A DNA stretch of 64,000 nucleotides from Halochromatium glycolicum (GTDB taxonomy: Bacteria; Pseudomonadota; Gammaproteobacteria; Chromatiales; Chromatiaceae), in the NCBI RefSeq assembly GCF_016584085.1, contig NZ_NRSJ01000005.1, positions 123,878 through 187,877 of the forward strand, in the 5' to 3' direction. Made by a program: the position numbers and the translations under genes. Below are positions 22,399 to 30,588 of the stretch, one piece after another (position 1 is the stretch's first letter; every line of letters begins with the position of its first letter). Below the pieces are notes generated by a model, which did not search any database, was not told the DNA's origin, and worked only from the letters and a program-made list of their open reading frames with translations.

Positions 22399-22665
22399 AT
22401 GTCCAAGGATCATCAGCCCCCGATCGAGCGGGTCGAAGCCCTCTACGACGAGCTCGTCGGCCACTACGGCGACGGCGATCAGCGCGAGATCCGGGCCGCG
22501 GCCAAGATCCTGCTGGTCGCGCTCGTGAAATTCCGCGAGCACGGCGGCCCGCAATGGGCGACGCTGCTCGACGAATACGTCGAAATCCTCAAGCACGACC
22601 CACAACGCTTCCAGCGCATGCTCGAGAGCAACCGCGCGACGACGCCGGACGAGCTTCTCGCCTGA
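22399..22665 (+). CDS. Small conserved-looking protein, unknown function
   Basis: I do not recognise a named family. The 88-residue, soluble, mostly helical protein begins [20 protein letters not shown] and is rich in charged helices with aromatic residues ([20 protein letters not shown]). An upstream in-frame Met at 22333 overlaps the isomerase stop; the start at 22399 gives a compact helical protein. It lies 62 bases after the FKBP gene and may be co-transcribed. Confidence 0.6.
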   Translation: MSKDHQPPIERVEALYDELVGHYGDGDQREIRAAAKILLVALVKFREHGGPQWATLLDEYVEILKHDPQRFQRMLESNRATTPDELLA

Positions 22666-23039
22666 CACCAAACGCGGTATCCCGCTGAGTCACGGCTCGT
22701 TGGCATGACCAGTCCGTCTCGTTCTGCCTGACTCGCCTCGTTGCGATCAGGCACGCGCAACGCGCCTCGGAAGCCACGCAACAGCCGTTGAAGCGAGACT
22801 CGGCAAACGCCCCCGTTCTCGTCAGCCCCCGCGGTCGCTCACAACCCCCACGGCGATATCAGGCCTCCACAACGCCCAGCCCTCGGCTCGTCCGCGCTGT
22901 GACCGGGAGCTCAGGGTGATCGAACGCCCACAAGGCGCGACGAATGCCGACCCAGACCCGTAAACTGACGAAAAATAGATTGAACTCAATAACAAAACAG
23001 ATAATATAAGCAAATACTAATCTACTGGCGGGGAATCCC
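22666..23039. other. Intergenic region before the RND operon
   Basis: These 374 bases hold no convincing gene. The right-hand 70 bases are strikingly AT-rich against the high-GC background and contain the promoter listed separately. The rest is unremarkable GC-rich sequence. Confidence 0.5.
22980..23007 (+). promoter_or_regulatory. Candidate sigma-70 promoter of the RND operon
   Basis: TTGAAC (22980-22985) and TAATAT (23002-23007) are spaced by 16 bases within an AT-rich block, about 32 bases before the adaptor ATG, which is preceded by GGCGGGG. The match to consensus is moderate. Confidence 0.45.
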
Positions 23040-24137
23040 ATGGCAATGAAGATAGGCTTTCGCGTTGCTCGGGCGCTGTCGATATCGCTCCTGCTGATCG
23101 CAGCAACAGGTCAAACCGCGGCCACCGAGCCACCAGCCGCTGACCAGTTGACCATTGCAAAGGCCAGCTACCGCGTGGTCCCAAAGGAATACCGCCTCGA
23201 CGGCGTGGTCGAGGCGATCAACCGCACCACGGTCTCGGCCCAGACCAGCGGCCAGGTCGAGGCGATCCTCTACGACGTCGATGATTTCGTCGAAAAGGGC
23301 GAGATCATCGTTCGACTGCGCGACACCGAGCATCGCGCTCGGCTCGCCCAGGCCGCCGCGGAGCTGCGCTCGGCCTCAGCCCAGCTCGAACAGGCGCGCG
23401 ACGAGCATGCGCGCGTCAAGGGCCTCTACGAGCAGCAGAACGTCTCCGAATCGGCAATGGACCGCGCCGAGGCCGAGCTCAAGAGCGCCGAAGCGCGGCT
23501 GGACTCCGCTCAGGCCAACCTCGAGCAGGCCCAGGAGCAGCTCGCCTACACCCAGATCCGTGCCCCCTACTCGGGCATCGTCACCCGCCGCCATGTCGAG
23601 CTCGGCGAGATCGCCAGCCCCGGCACCCCGGTGATGAGCGGGGTCTCGCTCGAGGAGCTGCGGGTCATCATCGATGTGCCGCAGAGCCTGATCCCGGCCG
23701 TGCGCGAGCTCGGTGAGATCCGGGTCTATCTGCCCTCCGGCGAGGTCGCCGAGCCGGACCGGATCACGGTCTTCCCATTCGCCGATCTCGGCTCCAATAC
23801 CTTCAAGGTCCGCGCCGACCTGAGCACCGAGACCGAGGGGCTCTTCCCCGGCATGTTCGTCAAGACCGGGATCGTCACCGGAAAGGAGCAGGAGCTGACC
23901 GTTCCGAAAGAGGCCGTGGTCTACCGCTCCGAGGTCACCGCCGTCTATGTCGTCGATCCCGACGGCGACATCCGCCTGCGCCAGATCCGCACCGGCCCGA
24001 CCCTGGACGACGAGGTGGTCGTGCTCTCCGGACTGACCGAGGGCGAGCAGGTCGCGCTCGACCCGATCGCCGCCGGTGTCGCGCTGAAGGCCCAGGCGCA
24101 GTCCCGCGTCGAGGGCGGGGAGCCGCAGGATGGCTGA
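23040..24137 (+). CDS. RND efflux periplasmic adaptor (membrane fusion protein)
   Basis: The 365-residue adaptor links an inner-membrane RND pump to an outer-membrane channel. A signal peptide (about 1-28) is followed by the biotinyl/lipoyl half-motif (SGQVEAILYDVDDFVEKGEII), a coiled-coil hairpin (about 90-165, heptad-rich ELRSASAQLEQARDEH), the second lipoyl half (RAPYSGIVTRRHVELGEIA) and the beta-barrel region. Its last eight bases overlap the pump gene. Substrate cannot be told from sequence. No outer-membrane TolC-like gene is in the window. Confidence 0.93.
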   Translation: MAMKIGFRVARALSISLLLIAATGQTAATEPPAADQLTIAKASYRVVPKEYRLDGVVEAINRTTVSAQTSGQVEAILYDVDDFVEKGEIIVRLRDTEHRARLAQAAAELRSASAQLEQARDEHARVKGLYEQQNVSESAMDRAEAELKSAEARLDSAQANLEQAQEQLAYTQIRAPYSGIVTRRHVELGEIASPGTPVMSGVSLEELRVIIDVPQSLIPAVRELGEIRVYLPSGEVAEPDRITVFPFADLGSNTFKVRADLSTETEGLFPGMFVKTGIVTGKEQELTVPKEAVVYRSEVTAVYVVDPDGDIRLRQIRTGPTLDDEVVVLSGLTEGEQVALDPIAAGVALKAQAQSRVEGGEPQDG

Positions 24138-27100
24138 GTCGAACCATACTGCTGACCCGGCTATGCCCCCAGCCACGCCCCCGGCCGCACAGGGCGCCGC
24201 CGACGCGGCCGCGCCGACCAAGCTCGGCCTCTCCGGGCGCATCGCCAAGCAGTTCCAGGACACCGAGATCACGCCGCTGCTGGCGCTGCTTGGCCTGCTG
24301 CTCGGCCTGTTCGCGGTGCTGGTGACCCCGCGCGAGGAAGAGCCGCAGATCAACGTCACCTTCGCCGACATCTTCATCCCGTTCCCGGGCGCCTCGGCGA
24401 CCGAGATCGAGCACCTGGTCGCCGGCCCGGCCGAGCAGGTGCTCTCCGAGATCCAAGGGGTCAAGCACATCTACTCGATCTCGCGGCCGGGCATGGCCGT
24501 GATCACGGTCCAGTTCGAGGTCGGCGAGAACCGCACCGACGCGATCGTGCGGCTGTCGAGCAAGGTGCGCTCGAACGAGGACTGGCTGCCGCCGAACCTC
24601 GGCGTCGGCCAGCCGATCATCAAGCCCAAGGGCATCGACGACGTGCCGATCCTGACCGCGACCCTGTGGTCCAAGGACGAGACCGTCGGCGCCTACGAGC
24701 TCGGCCAGGTCGCGCACGCGATCGAGCAGGAGATCAAGCGCGTGCCCGGCACCCGGGACGTCTACACCGTCGGCGAGCCGCGCCAGGTGGTGCGCGTGGT
24801 GCTCGACCCGCAGGCGCTCGCCGCGCACGGGATCGACCTGACCGACCTCCGGCGATCACTGCAGGCGAGCAACAGCATCCGCGATGACATCGCCATCGTC
24901 GACGACAACCAGGAGATCCTGGTCCAGGCCGGCACGTTCCTGACCAGCCCCGACGCGATCGGCGAGCTGGTGGTCGGCCTGCACGGCGGCCGCCCGGTCT
25001 ACCTGCGCGACATCGCGGCCCTCGAGCGCGGCCCCGAGGTCCCGGAGACCTACGTCTGGATGGGCGCCGGCCCGGGCGCCGCCGAGAAGGGCATCGACCT
25101 GGTCGGCATCACCCCGGCGGTGACCATCGCGGTCGCCAAGCAGGAGGGCACCAACGCGGTCGACATCGCCCAGCGGGTGATCGAGCGCTTCGAGCAGCTC
25201 GAGGGCACCTTCATCCCCGACAACGTCGAGGTCACCATCACCCGCGACTACGGGGCGACCGCCGATGCCAAGGCCAAGAAACTGATCAGCAAGCTGATCT
25301 TCGCGACCGGCTCGGTGATCCTGCTGGTGATGCTGGCGATCGGCTGGCGCGAGTCGATCATCGTCGGCGCCGCGGTGATCGTGACCCTGGCGCTGACGCT
25401 GTTCGCATCCTGGGCCTATGGTTTCACGCTGAACCGGGTCTCGCTGTTCGCGCTGATCTTCTCGATCGGCATCCTGGTCGACGATGCGATCGTCGTGGTC
25501 GAGAACATCCATCGGCACATGGCGATCGGCCGGCGCAGATTGCTCGACCTGATGCCGGGCGCGGTCGACGAGGTCGGCAGCCCGACCATCCTCGCGACCT
25601 TCACCGTGATCGCGGCCTTGCTGCCGATGGCCTTCGTCAGCGGCCTGATGGGGCCCTACATGAGCCCGATCCCGATTAACGCCTCGATGGGGATGCTGAT
25701 CTCGCTGGTCGTCGCGTTCGTGTTCACGCCCTGGATGAGCAACATGCTGCTCGGCCGCCGCCATGACGCCGCGATCGCCAGCGGCGACGCCGGCCATCAC
25801 CAAGAGGGCAATGATCCGCGGCTGCAGAAGCTGTTCGACGTCACAATCGGTCCCTTCCTCGCCGGCGGCAAGGGGATGCGCAACCGCTGGCTGCTGCTGG
25901 CAGGCATCCTGCTGCTGATCGCGGCATCCCTGTCGCTCGCGGTCACCCAGACGGTGATCCTGAAGATGCTGCCGTTCGACAACAAGAGCGAGCTGCAGGT
26001 GGTGCTGGACATGCCCGAGGGCACCAGCCTGGAGCAGACCGCGCGGGTGCTCTCGGAGATGGGCGAGTACCTCGAGACCGTGCCCGAGGTGACTGACTAC
26101 CAGGCCTATGCCGGCACCGCGGCGCCGATCAACTTCAACGGGCTGGTGCGCCAGTATTACCTGCGCGAGGGCGCGCACCTCGGCGATATCCAGGTCAACT
26201 TCGTCGACAAGCATCATCGCGACGACAAGAGCCACACGATCGCACGCGAACTGCGCGCGCCCTTGCAGGAGATCGCGCGCCGCTACGACGGCAACGCCAA
26301 GATCGTCGAGATCCCGCCCGGCCCGCCGGTGCTCTCGCCGCTGGTCGCCGAGGTCTACGGAATCGACTATCCGGGGCAGATCGCGATCGCCAAGCAGGTC
26401 CGCGCGGCCTTCGCCGCGACCGAGGACATCGTCGATATCGACGACTCGGTCGAATATCCGTCGGCCAAGTTCCTGGTCGTCGTCGATCGCGCCAAGGCCG
26501 CGCGGCTCGGGGTCGAGCAGGCCTCGGTCGCGCAGGCGCTGGCCACCGTGCTCGAGGGCGAGGACATGAGCTTCCTGCACGGCGCCAACGTCAAGTTCGC
26601 GGTGCCGATCCGGGTCACCTACTCGGAGGCCGATCAGGCCGATCTCGAGCAGGTGTTGGCGTTGCGGGTGCGCGCCCGCAGCGGCGAGCTGGTGCCGCTC
26701 TCGGAGATCGTCGAGGTGGTCGACACCGAGCGCGCGCACAGCATCTATCACAAGGACCTGCTGCCGGTGGTCTATGTCACCGGCGACATGGCCGGCGAGA
26801 CCGACAGTCCGCTCTACGGCCTGTTCGCGATCTCGGCGCAGCTGACCGAGAGCCTGGGGCTCAACCAGTGGTTCATCAGCCCGCCCGAGAACCCGTACGA
26901 GTACAGCGTCAAATGGGACGGCGAATGGCAGGTCACCTACGAGACCTTCCGTGACATGGGCATCGCCTACGGCGTCGGGCTGATCCTGATCTATCTGCTG
27001 GTCGTGGCCCAGTTCCGCAGCTATCTGGTGCCGCTGGTGATCATGGCACCGATCCCGCTCACGATCATCGGCATCATGCCCGGTCATGCCCTGCTGGGCG

Positions 27101-27450
27101 CGCAGTTCACCGCCACGAGCATGATCGGGATGATCGCGCTCGCCGGCATCATCGTGCGCAACTCGATCCTGCTCGTCGACTTCATCAATCAGCAGGTGCG
27201 CGAGGGGGCGAGCTTGGAGCGCGCGGTCGTCGACGCGGCCGTGGTGCGCACCAAGCCGATCGTCCTGACCGCCCTCGCCGCGATGGCCGGCGCCGCGTTC
27301 ATCCTCGACGACCCGATCTTCTCCGGCCTCGCGGTCTCACTGCTGTTCGGCCTGTTCGTCTCGACCGTGCTGACGCTGGTGGTGATCCCGGTGGTCTACT
27401 ACGGCGTCATGCGCAAGCGGGTGGAGTGGATTCGCACGGCGACGGGATAA
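24130..27450 (+). CDS. RND-family efflux pump, inner-membrane permease
   Basis: This 1106-residue proton-driven pump has the AcrB-like plan: a first membrane helix near residue 50 (LLALLGLLLGLFAVLV), two large periplasmic loops, and two helix bundles. It has a ~45-residue Ala/Pro-rich cytoplasmic lead before helix 1, longer than usual. The family motif GILVDDAIVVVENIHRH is present in helix 4. It forms an operon with the adaptor. The 3' end (26896-27476) is duplicated ~2.24 kb downstream. Substrate is unknown; the sequence is closer to HAE-type than to metal pumps, judged by eye. Confidence 0.93.
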   Translation: MAESNHTADPAMPPATPPAAQGAADAAAPTKLGLSGRIAKQFQDTEITPLLALLGLLLGLFAVLVTPREEEPQINVTFADIFIPFPGASATEIEHLVAGPAEQVLSEIQGVKHIYSISRPGMAVITVQFEVGENRTDAIVRLSSKVRSNEDWLPPNLGVGQPIIKPKGIDDVPILTATLWSKDETVGAYELGQVAHAIEQEIKRVPGTRDVYTVGEPRQVVRVVLDPQALAAHGIDLTDLRRSLQASNSIRDDIAIVDDNQEILVQAGTFLTSPDAIGELVVGLHGGRPVYLRDIAALERGPEVPETYVWMGAGPGAAEKGIDLVGITPAVTIAVAKQEGTNAVDIAQRVIERFEQLEGTFIPDNVEVTITRDYGATADAKAKKLISKLIFATGSVILLVMLAIGWRESIIVGAAVIVTLALTLFASWAYGFTLNRVSLFALIFSIGILVDDAIVVVENIHRHMAIGRRRLLDLMPGAVDEVGSPTILATFTVIAALLPMAFVSGLMGPYMSPIPINASMGMLISLVVAFVFTPWMSNMLLGRRHDAAIASGDAGHHQEGNDPRLQKLFDVTIGPFLAGGKGMRNRWLLLAGILLLIAASLSLAVTQTVILKMLPFDNKSELQVVLDMPEGTSLEQTARVLSEMGEYLETVPEVTDYQAYAGTAAPINFNGLVRQYYLREGAHLGDIQVNFVDKHHRDDKSHTIARELRAPLQEIARRYDGNAKIVEIPPGPPVLSPLVAEVYGIDYPGQIAIAKQVRAAFAATEDIVDIDDSVEYPSAKFLVVVDRAKAARLGVEQASVAQALATVLEGEDMSFLHGANVKFAVPIRVTYSEADQADLEQVLALRVRARSGELVPLSEIVEVVDTERAHSIYHKDLLPVVYVTGDMAGETDSPLYGLFAISAQLTESLGLNQWFISPPENPYEYSVKWDGEWQVTYETFRDMGIAYGVGLILIYLLVVAQFRSYLVPLVIMAPIPLTIIGIMPGHALLGAQFTATSMIGMIALAGIIVRNSILLVDFINQQVREGASLERAVVDAAVVRTKPIVLTALAAMAGAAFILDDPIFSGLAVSLLFGLFVSTVLTLVVIPVVYYGVMRKRVEWIRTATG

Positions 27451-27476
27451 ACGATCGACAGCAAACAGACTCGACC
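26896..27476 (+). repeat. Direct repeat, copy A (3' end of pump gene)
   Basis: These 581 bases recur at 29135-29715 with a constant 2239-base offset and only a few differences near the 3' end (for example ATAAACGATC versus ATAAAAGATC). The similarity continues into tumE: bases from 27468 to about 27575 match 29914-30020 after the inserted element. Confidence 0.95.
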
Positions 27477-27479
27477 AGC

Positions 27480-27791
27480 ATGCCTGCGAAGGCGGTCTAC
27501 CGAAAGAAGGAGCAGTTCGCCAACGGCTTGCTGATCGAGGTCGTGATCTGGCAGTTATCGGAACCGATGCCTGGCTGTGCGCATCCCTTCAAGTATCGGC
27601 TTTATGCAGGTCATGACGGCAACTGCATCGTGCGTTACGACAACGAGCGCGGCAAGGGCGACCACAAGCACATCTGTGACACAGAAGTTGCTTATCAGTT
27701 TGTTGGCATCGACCAACTACTGGCCGATTTCATCCGCGACCTAGACGACTGGGAGGCGCAACATGGCAAAGGCGATTGTCGGCATCAGTGA
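27480..27791 (+). CDS. TumE-like toxin (DUF6516 family)
   Basis: The 103-residue protein begins MPAKAVYRKKEQF and carries the family's EVVIWQLSEP strand and a basic, His-rich middle (KYRLYAGHDGNCIVRYDNERGKGDHKH). DUF6516/TumE proteins are toxins paired with a downstream winged-helix antitoxin, TumA; that gene overlaps by 29 bases here. The molecular target of the toxin is not established from sequence. A truncated second copy lies at 29926. Confidence 0.75.
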   Translation: MPAKAVYRKKEQFANGLLIEVVIWQLSEPMPGCAHPFKYRLYAGHDGNCIVRYDNERGKGDHKHICDTEVAYQFVGIDQLLADFIRDLDDWEAQHGKGDCRHQ

Positions 27792-28134
27792 CTGGAGTCA
27801 AACGAAGTCGGACCTACAAGCCCTGGCGCGCGCGATTGATGCTGGCGACGCCTTGCCAGAGGCCGACTACCGACTGAACTTCGCCAGTCCGGAACAGCTG
27901 TTCGCCGAGCTCACCCCGGAGCGTCTGCGGTTACTGGATACGCTCAAGGCGACGGGGCCGCTCTCGATCCAGGCACTGGCCAAGCGCCTCGGGCAAGGAT
28001 ATGACAGCGTGCGCGAGGATCTCGACAAACTGCTCGAACACGACCTGATCGAGCAAGATGCCGAGGGCAGGGTCTTCGTGCCCTGGGACGCGATTCGTCT
28101 CGATCTCACACTCGATGGCTCACGGGCGGCTTGA
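27763..28134 (+). CDS. TumA-like winged-helix antitoxin
   Basis: The 123-residue protein has a MarR-like winged helix at about residues 50-105 (RLRLLDTLKATGPLSIQALAKRLG, then VREDLDKLLEHDLIEQD). It overlaps the toxin gene, supporting a toxin-first TumE-TumA module. It would bind toxin and repress the shared promoter, as is usual for such antitoxins. The start MAKAIVGISDW has the GGGAGGCGCAAC ribosome site inside the toxin gene. Confidence 0.75.
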   Translation: MAKAIVGISDWSQTKSDLQALARAIDAGDALPEADYRLNFASPEQLFAELTPERLRLLDTLKATGPLSIQALAKRLGQGYDSVREDLDKLLEHDLIEQDAEGRVFVPWDAIRLDLTLDGSRAA

Positions 28135-28142
28135 CGCCCCCG

Positions 28143-28430
28143 TCACCGCGAATTCGGCCTTGTGTCTTGGTTGTCGCAAAACTCGGGGACAGAAGGCGAC
28201 GCGGGGTAGGCCAGCTTGGGATCGTTCGTCAGGGCTTGGTCACTGAAAGCCGGAGTGGCAAGTCGGCCGTGCCAGCCTTTCGAAAAAAGCGGTCTGCCGG
28301 GCCTTTGCTGATCCGGCGACGGTCGATGGGGGAACTGGCGGATGACCCGGTAGGCGAGCCCCAGATACTCGCTGTCGAGCTGATCGATCTCTGCCTTCAA
28401 TTGTTCACGGCTGACGGTCTGCATAGTCAT
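28143..28430 (-). CDS. Small antitoxin-like protein, unknown function
   Basis: The 95-residue frame begins MTMQTVSREQLKAEIDQLD and its first ~35 residues (ending AYRVIRQFPH) look like a short helical antitoxin. The rest is Pro/Ser-rich and may be read-through past an ancestral stop. Its ATG overlaps the stop of the nucleotidyltransferase remnant by four bases (ATGA), showing they were once an operon. I cannot assign a function. Confidence 0.45.
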   Translation of the reverse strand: MTMQTVSREQLKAEIDQLDSEYLGLAYRVIRQFPHRPSPDQQRPGRPLFSKGWHGRLATPAFSDQALTNDPKLAYPASPSVPEFCDNQDTRPNSR

Positions 28431-28653
28431 AACGGCTGTGCCTCGTGCAATACGCGATCGCGGAAGCTGTCCGGCAACGTCTGTGGATTCAGAATATCGA
28501 CACTGAACCGCAGCAAATCGGAAAGCTCCATCTGAATGCTCGTCGTGTCGAAGAGCGTGGCGTGGCATCGCGAGTCGGATCGCTCAGTCTATCCAGGTCG
28601 CTCTCCTCGATATCCTCATCGTCTCTGACCGAACCGAAGACGCTGGCCGTCAA
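28427..28653 (-). pseudogene. MNT-type nucleotidyltransferase, 5'-truncated
   Basis: Reading the minus strand gives ASVFGSVRDDEDIEESDLD, which matches the MNT/MntA nucleotidyltransferase core (usual form FGSVARGE...SDLDLLV), followed by a normal C-terminus ending in DRVLHEAQPL. The expected N-terminal ~25 residues and a start codon are missing, because the sequence joins a toxin fragment on the opposite strand at about 28645. The second active-site Asp position reads DLDRLSD. These enzymes are often antitoxins of HEPN toxins. No HEPN partner is seen. Confidence 0.6.
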
Positions 28654-28735
28654 AAAGACCAACAAGACACCCGTACGCGAACGGCGTCTTGCCGAAGCGC
28701 GGATGAAGGAGATCCAGCATGCAGACCCACGATGA
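28643..28735 (+). pseudogene. HigB/RelE-type toxin, C-terminal remnant
   Basis: The frame ending at 28735 reads LAVKKTNKTPVRERRLAEAR, matching the C-terminal signature of phage-derived HigB toxins (usual form FVKKTQKTP ... EI..A..R). Everything upstream of that motif is replaced by antisense nucleotidyltransferase sequence. It overlaps the start of the intact HigA-like gene by 17 bases, the normal toxin/antitoxin spacing, so the antitoxin has outlived its toxin. Confidence 0.6.
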
Positions 28736-29009
28736 ACTGATCGAGACGCTGATGCAGCGTCCCGGTGTGCAAGCCGAGGTCGAGCGCCTGGAGCAGGAGG
28801 AATTCGCCCTGCTCGACCTGTTACTCAAGGCGCGTCACGAGGCGGGGCTGTCCCAGGCTCAGGTCGCGGAGCGCATGGGCACGCACGCGCCCGCAGTGGC
28901 ACGCTTGGAGCGGGCGCTGGCCACTGGCAAGCATTCGCCTTCCGTCGCCACCTTACGTAAGTATGCCCGCGCATGCGGTAAGAATCTTTTCGTGGATCTG
29001 AGGGACTAG
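28719..29009 (+). CDS. XRE-family HTH antitoxin, HigA-like (orphan)
   Basis: The 96-residue protein has a helix-turn-helix at about residues 37-85 (LLLKARHEAGLSQAQVAERMGTHAPAVARLERAL) and the C-terminal KYARACGKNLFVDL typical of HigA2-like antitoxins. Its cognate toxin survives only as a C-terminal scrap immediately upstream. It probably still represses its own promoter. Confidence 0.8.
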   Translation: MQTHDELIETLMQRPGVQAEVERLEQEEFALLDLLLKARHEAGLSQAQVAERMGTHAPAVARLERALATGKHSPSVATLRKYARACGKNLFVDLRD

Positions 29010-29038
29010 CCAGCTTGTCCACCAAGGCGCCAAGGGGG

Positions 29039-29689
29039 TCGTGGTCGAGAACATCCATCGGCACATGGCTATTGGCGGGCGCAGACTGCTCGTGCTGATG
29101 CCCGGTGCGGTCGATGAGGCCGGCCGAGACCCCCTACGAGTACAGCGTCAAATGGGACGGCGAATGGCAGGTCACCTACGAGACCTTCCGTGACATGGGC
29201 ATCGCCTACGGCGTCGGGCTGATCCTGATCTATCTGCTGGTCGTGGCCCAGTTCCGCAGCTATCTGGTGCCGCTGGTGATCATGGCACCGATCCCGCTCA
29301 CGATCATCGGCATCATGCCCGGTCATGCCCTGCTGGGCGCGCAGTTCACCGCCACGAGCATGATCGGGATGATCGCGCTCGCCGGCATCATCGTGCGCAA
29401 CTCGATCCTGCTCGTCGACTTCATCAATCAGCAGGTGCGCGAGGGGGCGAGCTTGGAGCGCGCGGTCGTCGACGCGGCCGTGGTGCGCACCAAGCCGATC
29501 GTCCTGACCGCCCTCGCCGCGATGGCCGGCGCCGCGTTCATCCTCGACGACCCGATCTTCTCCGGCCTCGCGGTCTCACTGCTGTTCGGCCTGTTCGTCT
29601 CGACCGTGCTGACGCTGGTGGTGATCCCGGTGGTCTACTACGGCGTCATGCGCAAGCGGGTGGAGTGGATTCGCACGGCGACGGGATAA
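29039..29689 (+). pseudogene. Chimeric RND pump fragment
   Basis: Bases 29039-29122 are a diverged copy (visibly about 85-90 percent) of the pump's helix-4 region at 25494-25577 (VVVENIHRHMAI). They then jump, out of context, to a near-perfect copy of the last 185 codons of the pump (29135-29689, YEYSVKWDGEW ... IRTATG). An open frame of 194 codons exists from 29105, encoding only the last membrane helices; a functional pump is impossible. Confidence 0.9.
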
Positions 29690-29715
29690 AAGATCGACAG
29701 CAAACAGGCTCGACC
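29135..29715 (+). repeat. Direct repeat, copy B
   Basis: Second copy of 26896-27476, same orientation. The two copies flank the tumE-tumA, nucleotidyltransferase and higA genes; recombination between them would delete about 2.24 kb. Confidence 0.95.
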
Positions 29716-29913
29716 CTGAGGTATCCCCACAATTTGGCCGCCGCTGGGGCACCGGCACGATGATAACCCCCAGGGGGTGCCGAAACCGGCCTGTCGCCCG
29801 CTTGCGGGCGACGCGGCGAGTGATCCCTACGATGAGGCCCAAGCGCAGTGGCTTGCTGGGCAAGCAGAGGATAACCTGCCGTCTTTTCGAGTGAATCTCT
29901 AGGGATAACTCAG
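29716..29913. mobile_element. 198-bp MITE-like insertion with 9-bp target duplication
   Basis: Comparing the duplicated copies shows a 198-base insertion in copy B. It is bounded by terminal inverted repeats CTGAGGTATCCCCA (left) and, read inward from the right, CTGAGTTATCCCTA (12 of 14 match). It is flanked by direct repeats GGCTCGACC (29707-29715) and GACTCGACC (29914-29922); the unoccupied site at 27468-27476 has one GACTCGACC. Internal hairpins include GTCGCCCGC-TT-GCGGGCGAC and CCCCC-A-GGGGG. It codes for nothing, so it is a non-autonomous element; the 9-bp duplication is compatible with IS4/IS701-like transposases (inference). Confidence 0.85.
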
Positions 29914-29925
29914 GACTCGACCAGC

Positions 29926-30030
29926 ATGCCTGCGAAGGCGGTCTACCGAAAGAAGGAGCAGTTCGCCAACGGCGTGCTGATCGAGGTCGTGATCTGGCAG
30001 TTGCCGGAACCGATGCTCGGCTGCTCGTAG
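29926..30030 (+). pseudogene. TumE-like toxin, truncated copy
   Basis: The frame starts like the intact toxin (MPAKAVYRKKEQFANG) but ends after 34 codons at TAG, where similarity to copy A also stops (LPEPMLGCS). It belongs to the repeated segment and is separated from the pump fragment by the MITE-like element. Confidence 0.85.
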
Positions 30031-30050
30031 GCTACTGATTTATCACCGCT

Positions 30051-30092
30051 AAGGTGGAGTCTACCAGCAACTCAACCTGGTAGACTCCGCCT
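30051..30092. other. Long perfect hairpin
   Basis: GGAGTCTACCAG (30056-30067) pairs perfectly with CTGGTAGACTCC (30077-30088) across a 9-base loop; the stem extends outward to about 16 pairs with one G-T wobble. No T-run follows. A second small hairpin (GCCGA-TTT-TCGGC) lies at about 30103-30116. It could be a terminator, an end of a lost mobile element, or a structured RNA. Confidence 0.6.
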
Positions 30093-30186
30093 CAAGGCCT
30101 ACTGCCGATTTTCGGCGGTTTGGGCCAAAAATCCCATCATCGGACCGACGAAGCCCCTGGCGAACGCCAGACGACGGGAGCCGCAG

Positions 30187-30588
30187 ATGACGACCATCAC
30201 CATCAACTTGCCGGACGCCCTCGCGGAACGCGTCGGCGGCGCGGCGCGCGCCGTACACAGGCCGCTCGAGGAAGTGCTCACCGCAATGCTCGAAGGCGTG
30301 GTGCCGTCGCTGGACGACGTCCCGGAAGATATGCGCGCCGAGTTGGTCGAGATGACCTGGTGGGATGATGCTCGGCTCATGGAGACCGCCCATTCCGTGA
30401 TGCCCGAGGAGGACCAGGCCCGCATGGTCGAACTCAGCACGAGCGGACCGTCTTCATCGGCAGAACAGGATGAGCTGGACGCCCTGCGAACGGATTACGG
30501 ACGGATCACGCTCCGCAAGGCGCGAGCGACAGCACTGCTCAGCATCCGCAGCGGCAAGCGGCTGTTGGCCGAAGCCGACGCCGCTTGA
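30187..30588 (+). CDS. Antitoxin-like protein upstream of HNH nuclease
   Basis: The 133-residue protein opens with a ribbon-like strand and helix (MTTITINLPDALAERVGGAA) like small RHH-type antitoxins, then a Met/Asp/Glu-rich middle and a basic C-terminus (RKARATALLSIRSGKRLL). Its stop overlaps the HNH gene start (TGATG). The arrangement suggests a two-gene unit, possibly toxin-antitoxin-like; function is inferred from layout only. Confidence 0.55.
   Translation: MTTITINLPDALAERVGGAARAVHRPLEEVLTAMLEGVVPSLDDVPEDMRAELVEMTWWDDARLMETAHSVMPEEDQARMVELSTSGPSSSAEQDELDALRTDYGRITLRKARATALLSIRSGKRLLAEADAA

Noticed and set aside
20305..22671. A 788-codon frame containing leuC
   Set aside because: The conserved LeuC sequence begins at 21729; the extra upstream part overlaps the FKBP gene on the other strand and has no family similarity.
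24856..27087. A 743-codon antisense frame in the RND gene
   Set aside because: Its Asp/His/Arg-rich composition is the typical shadow of a high-GC gene in the opposite frame; no domain is seen.
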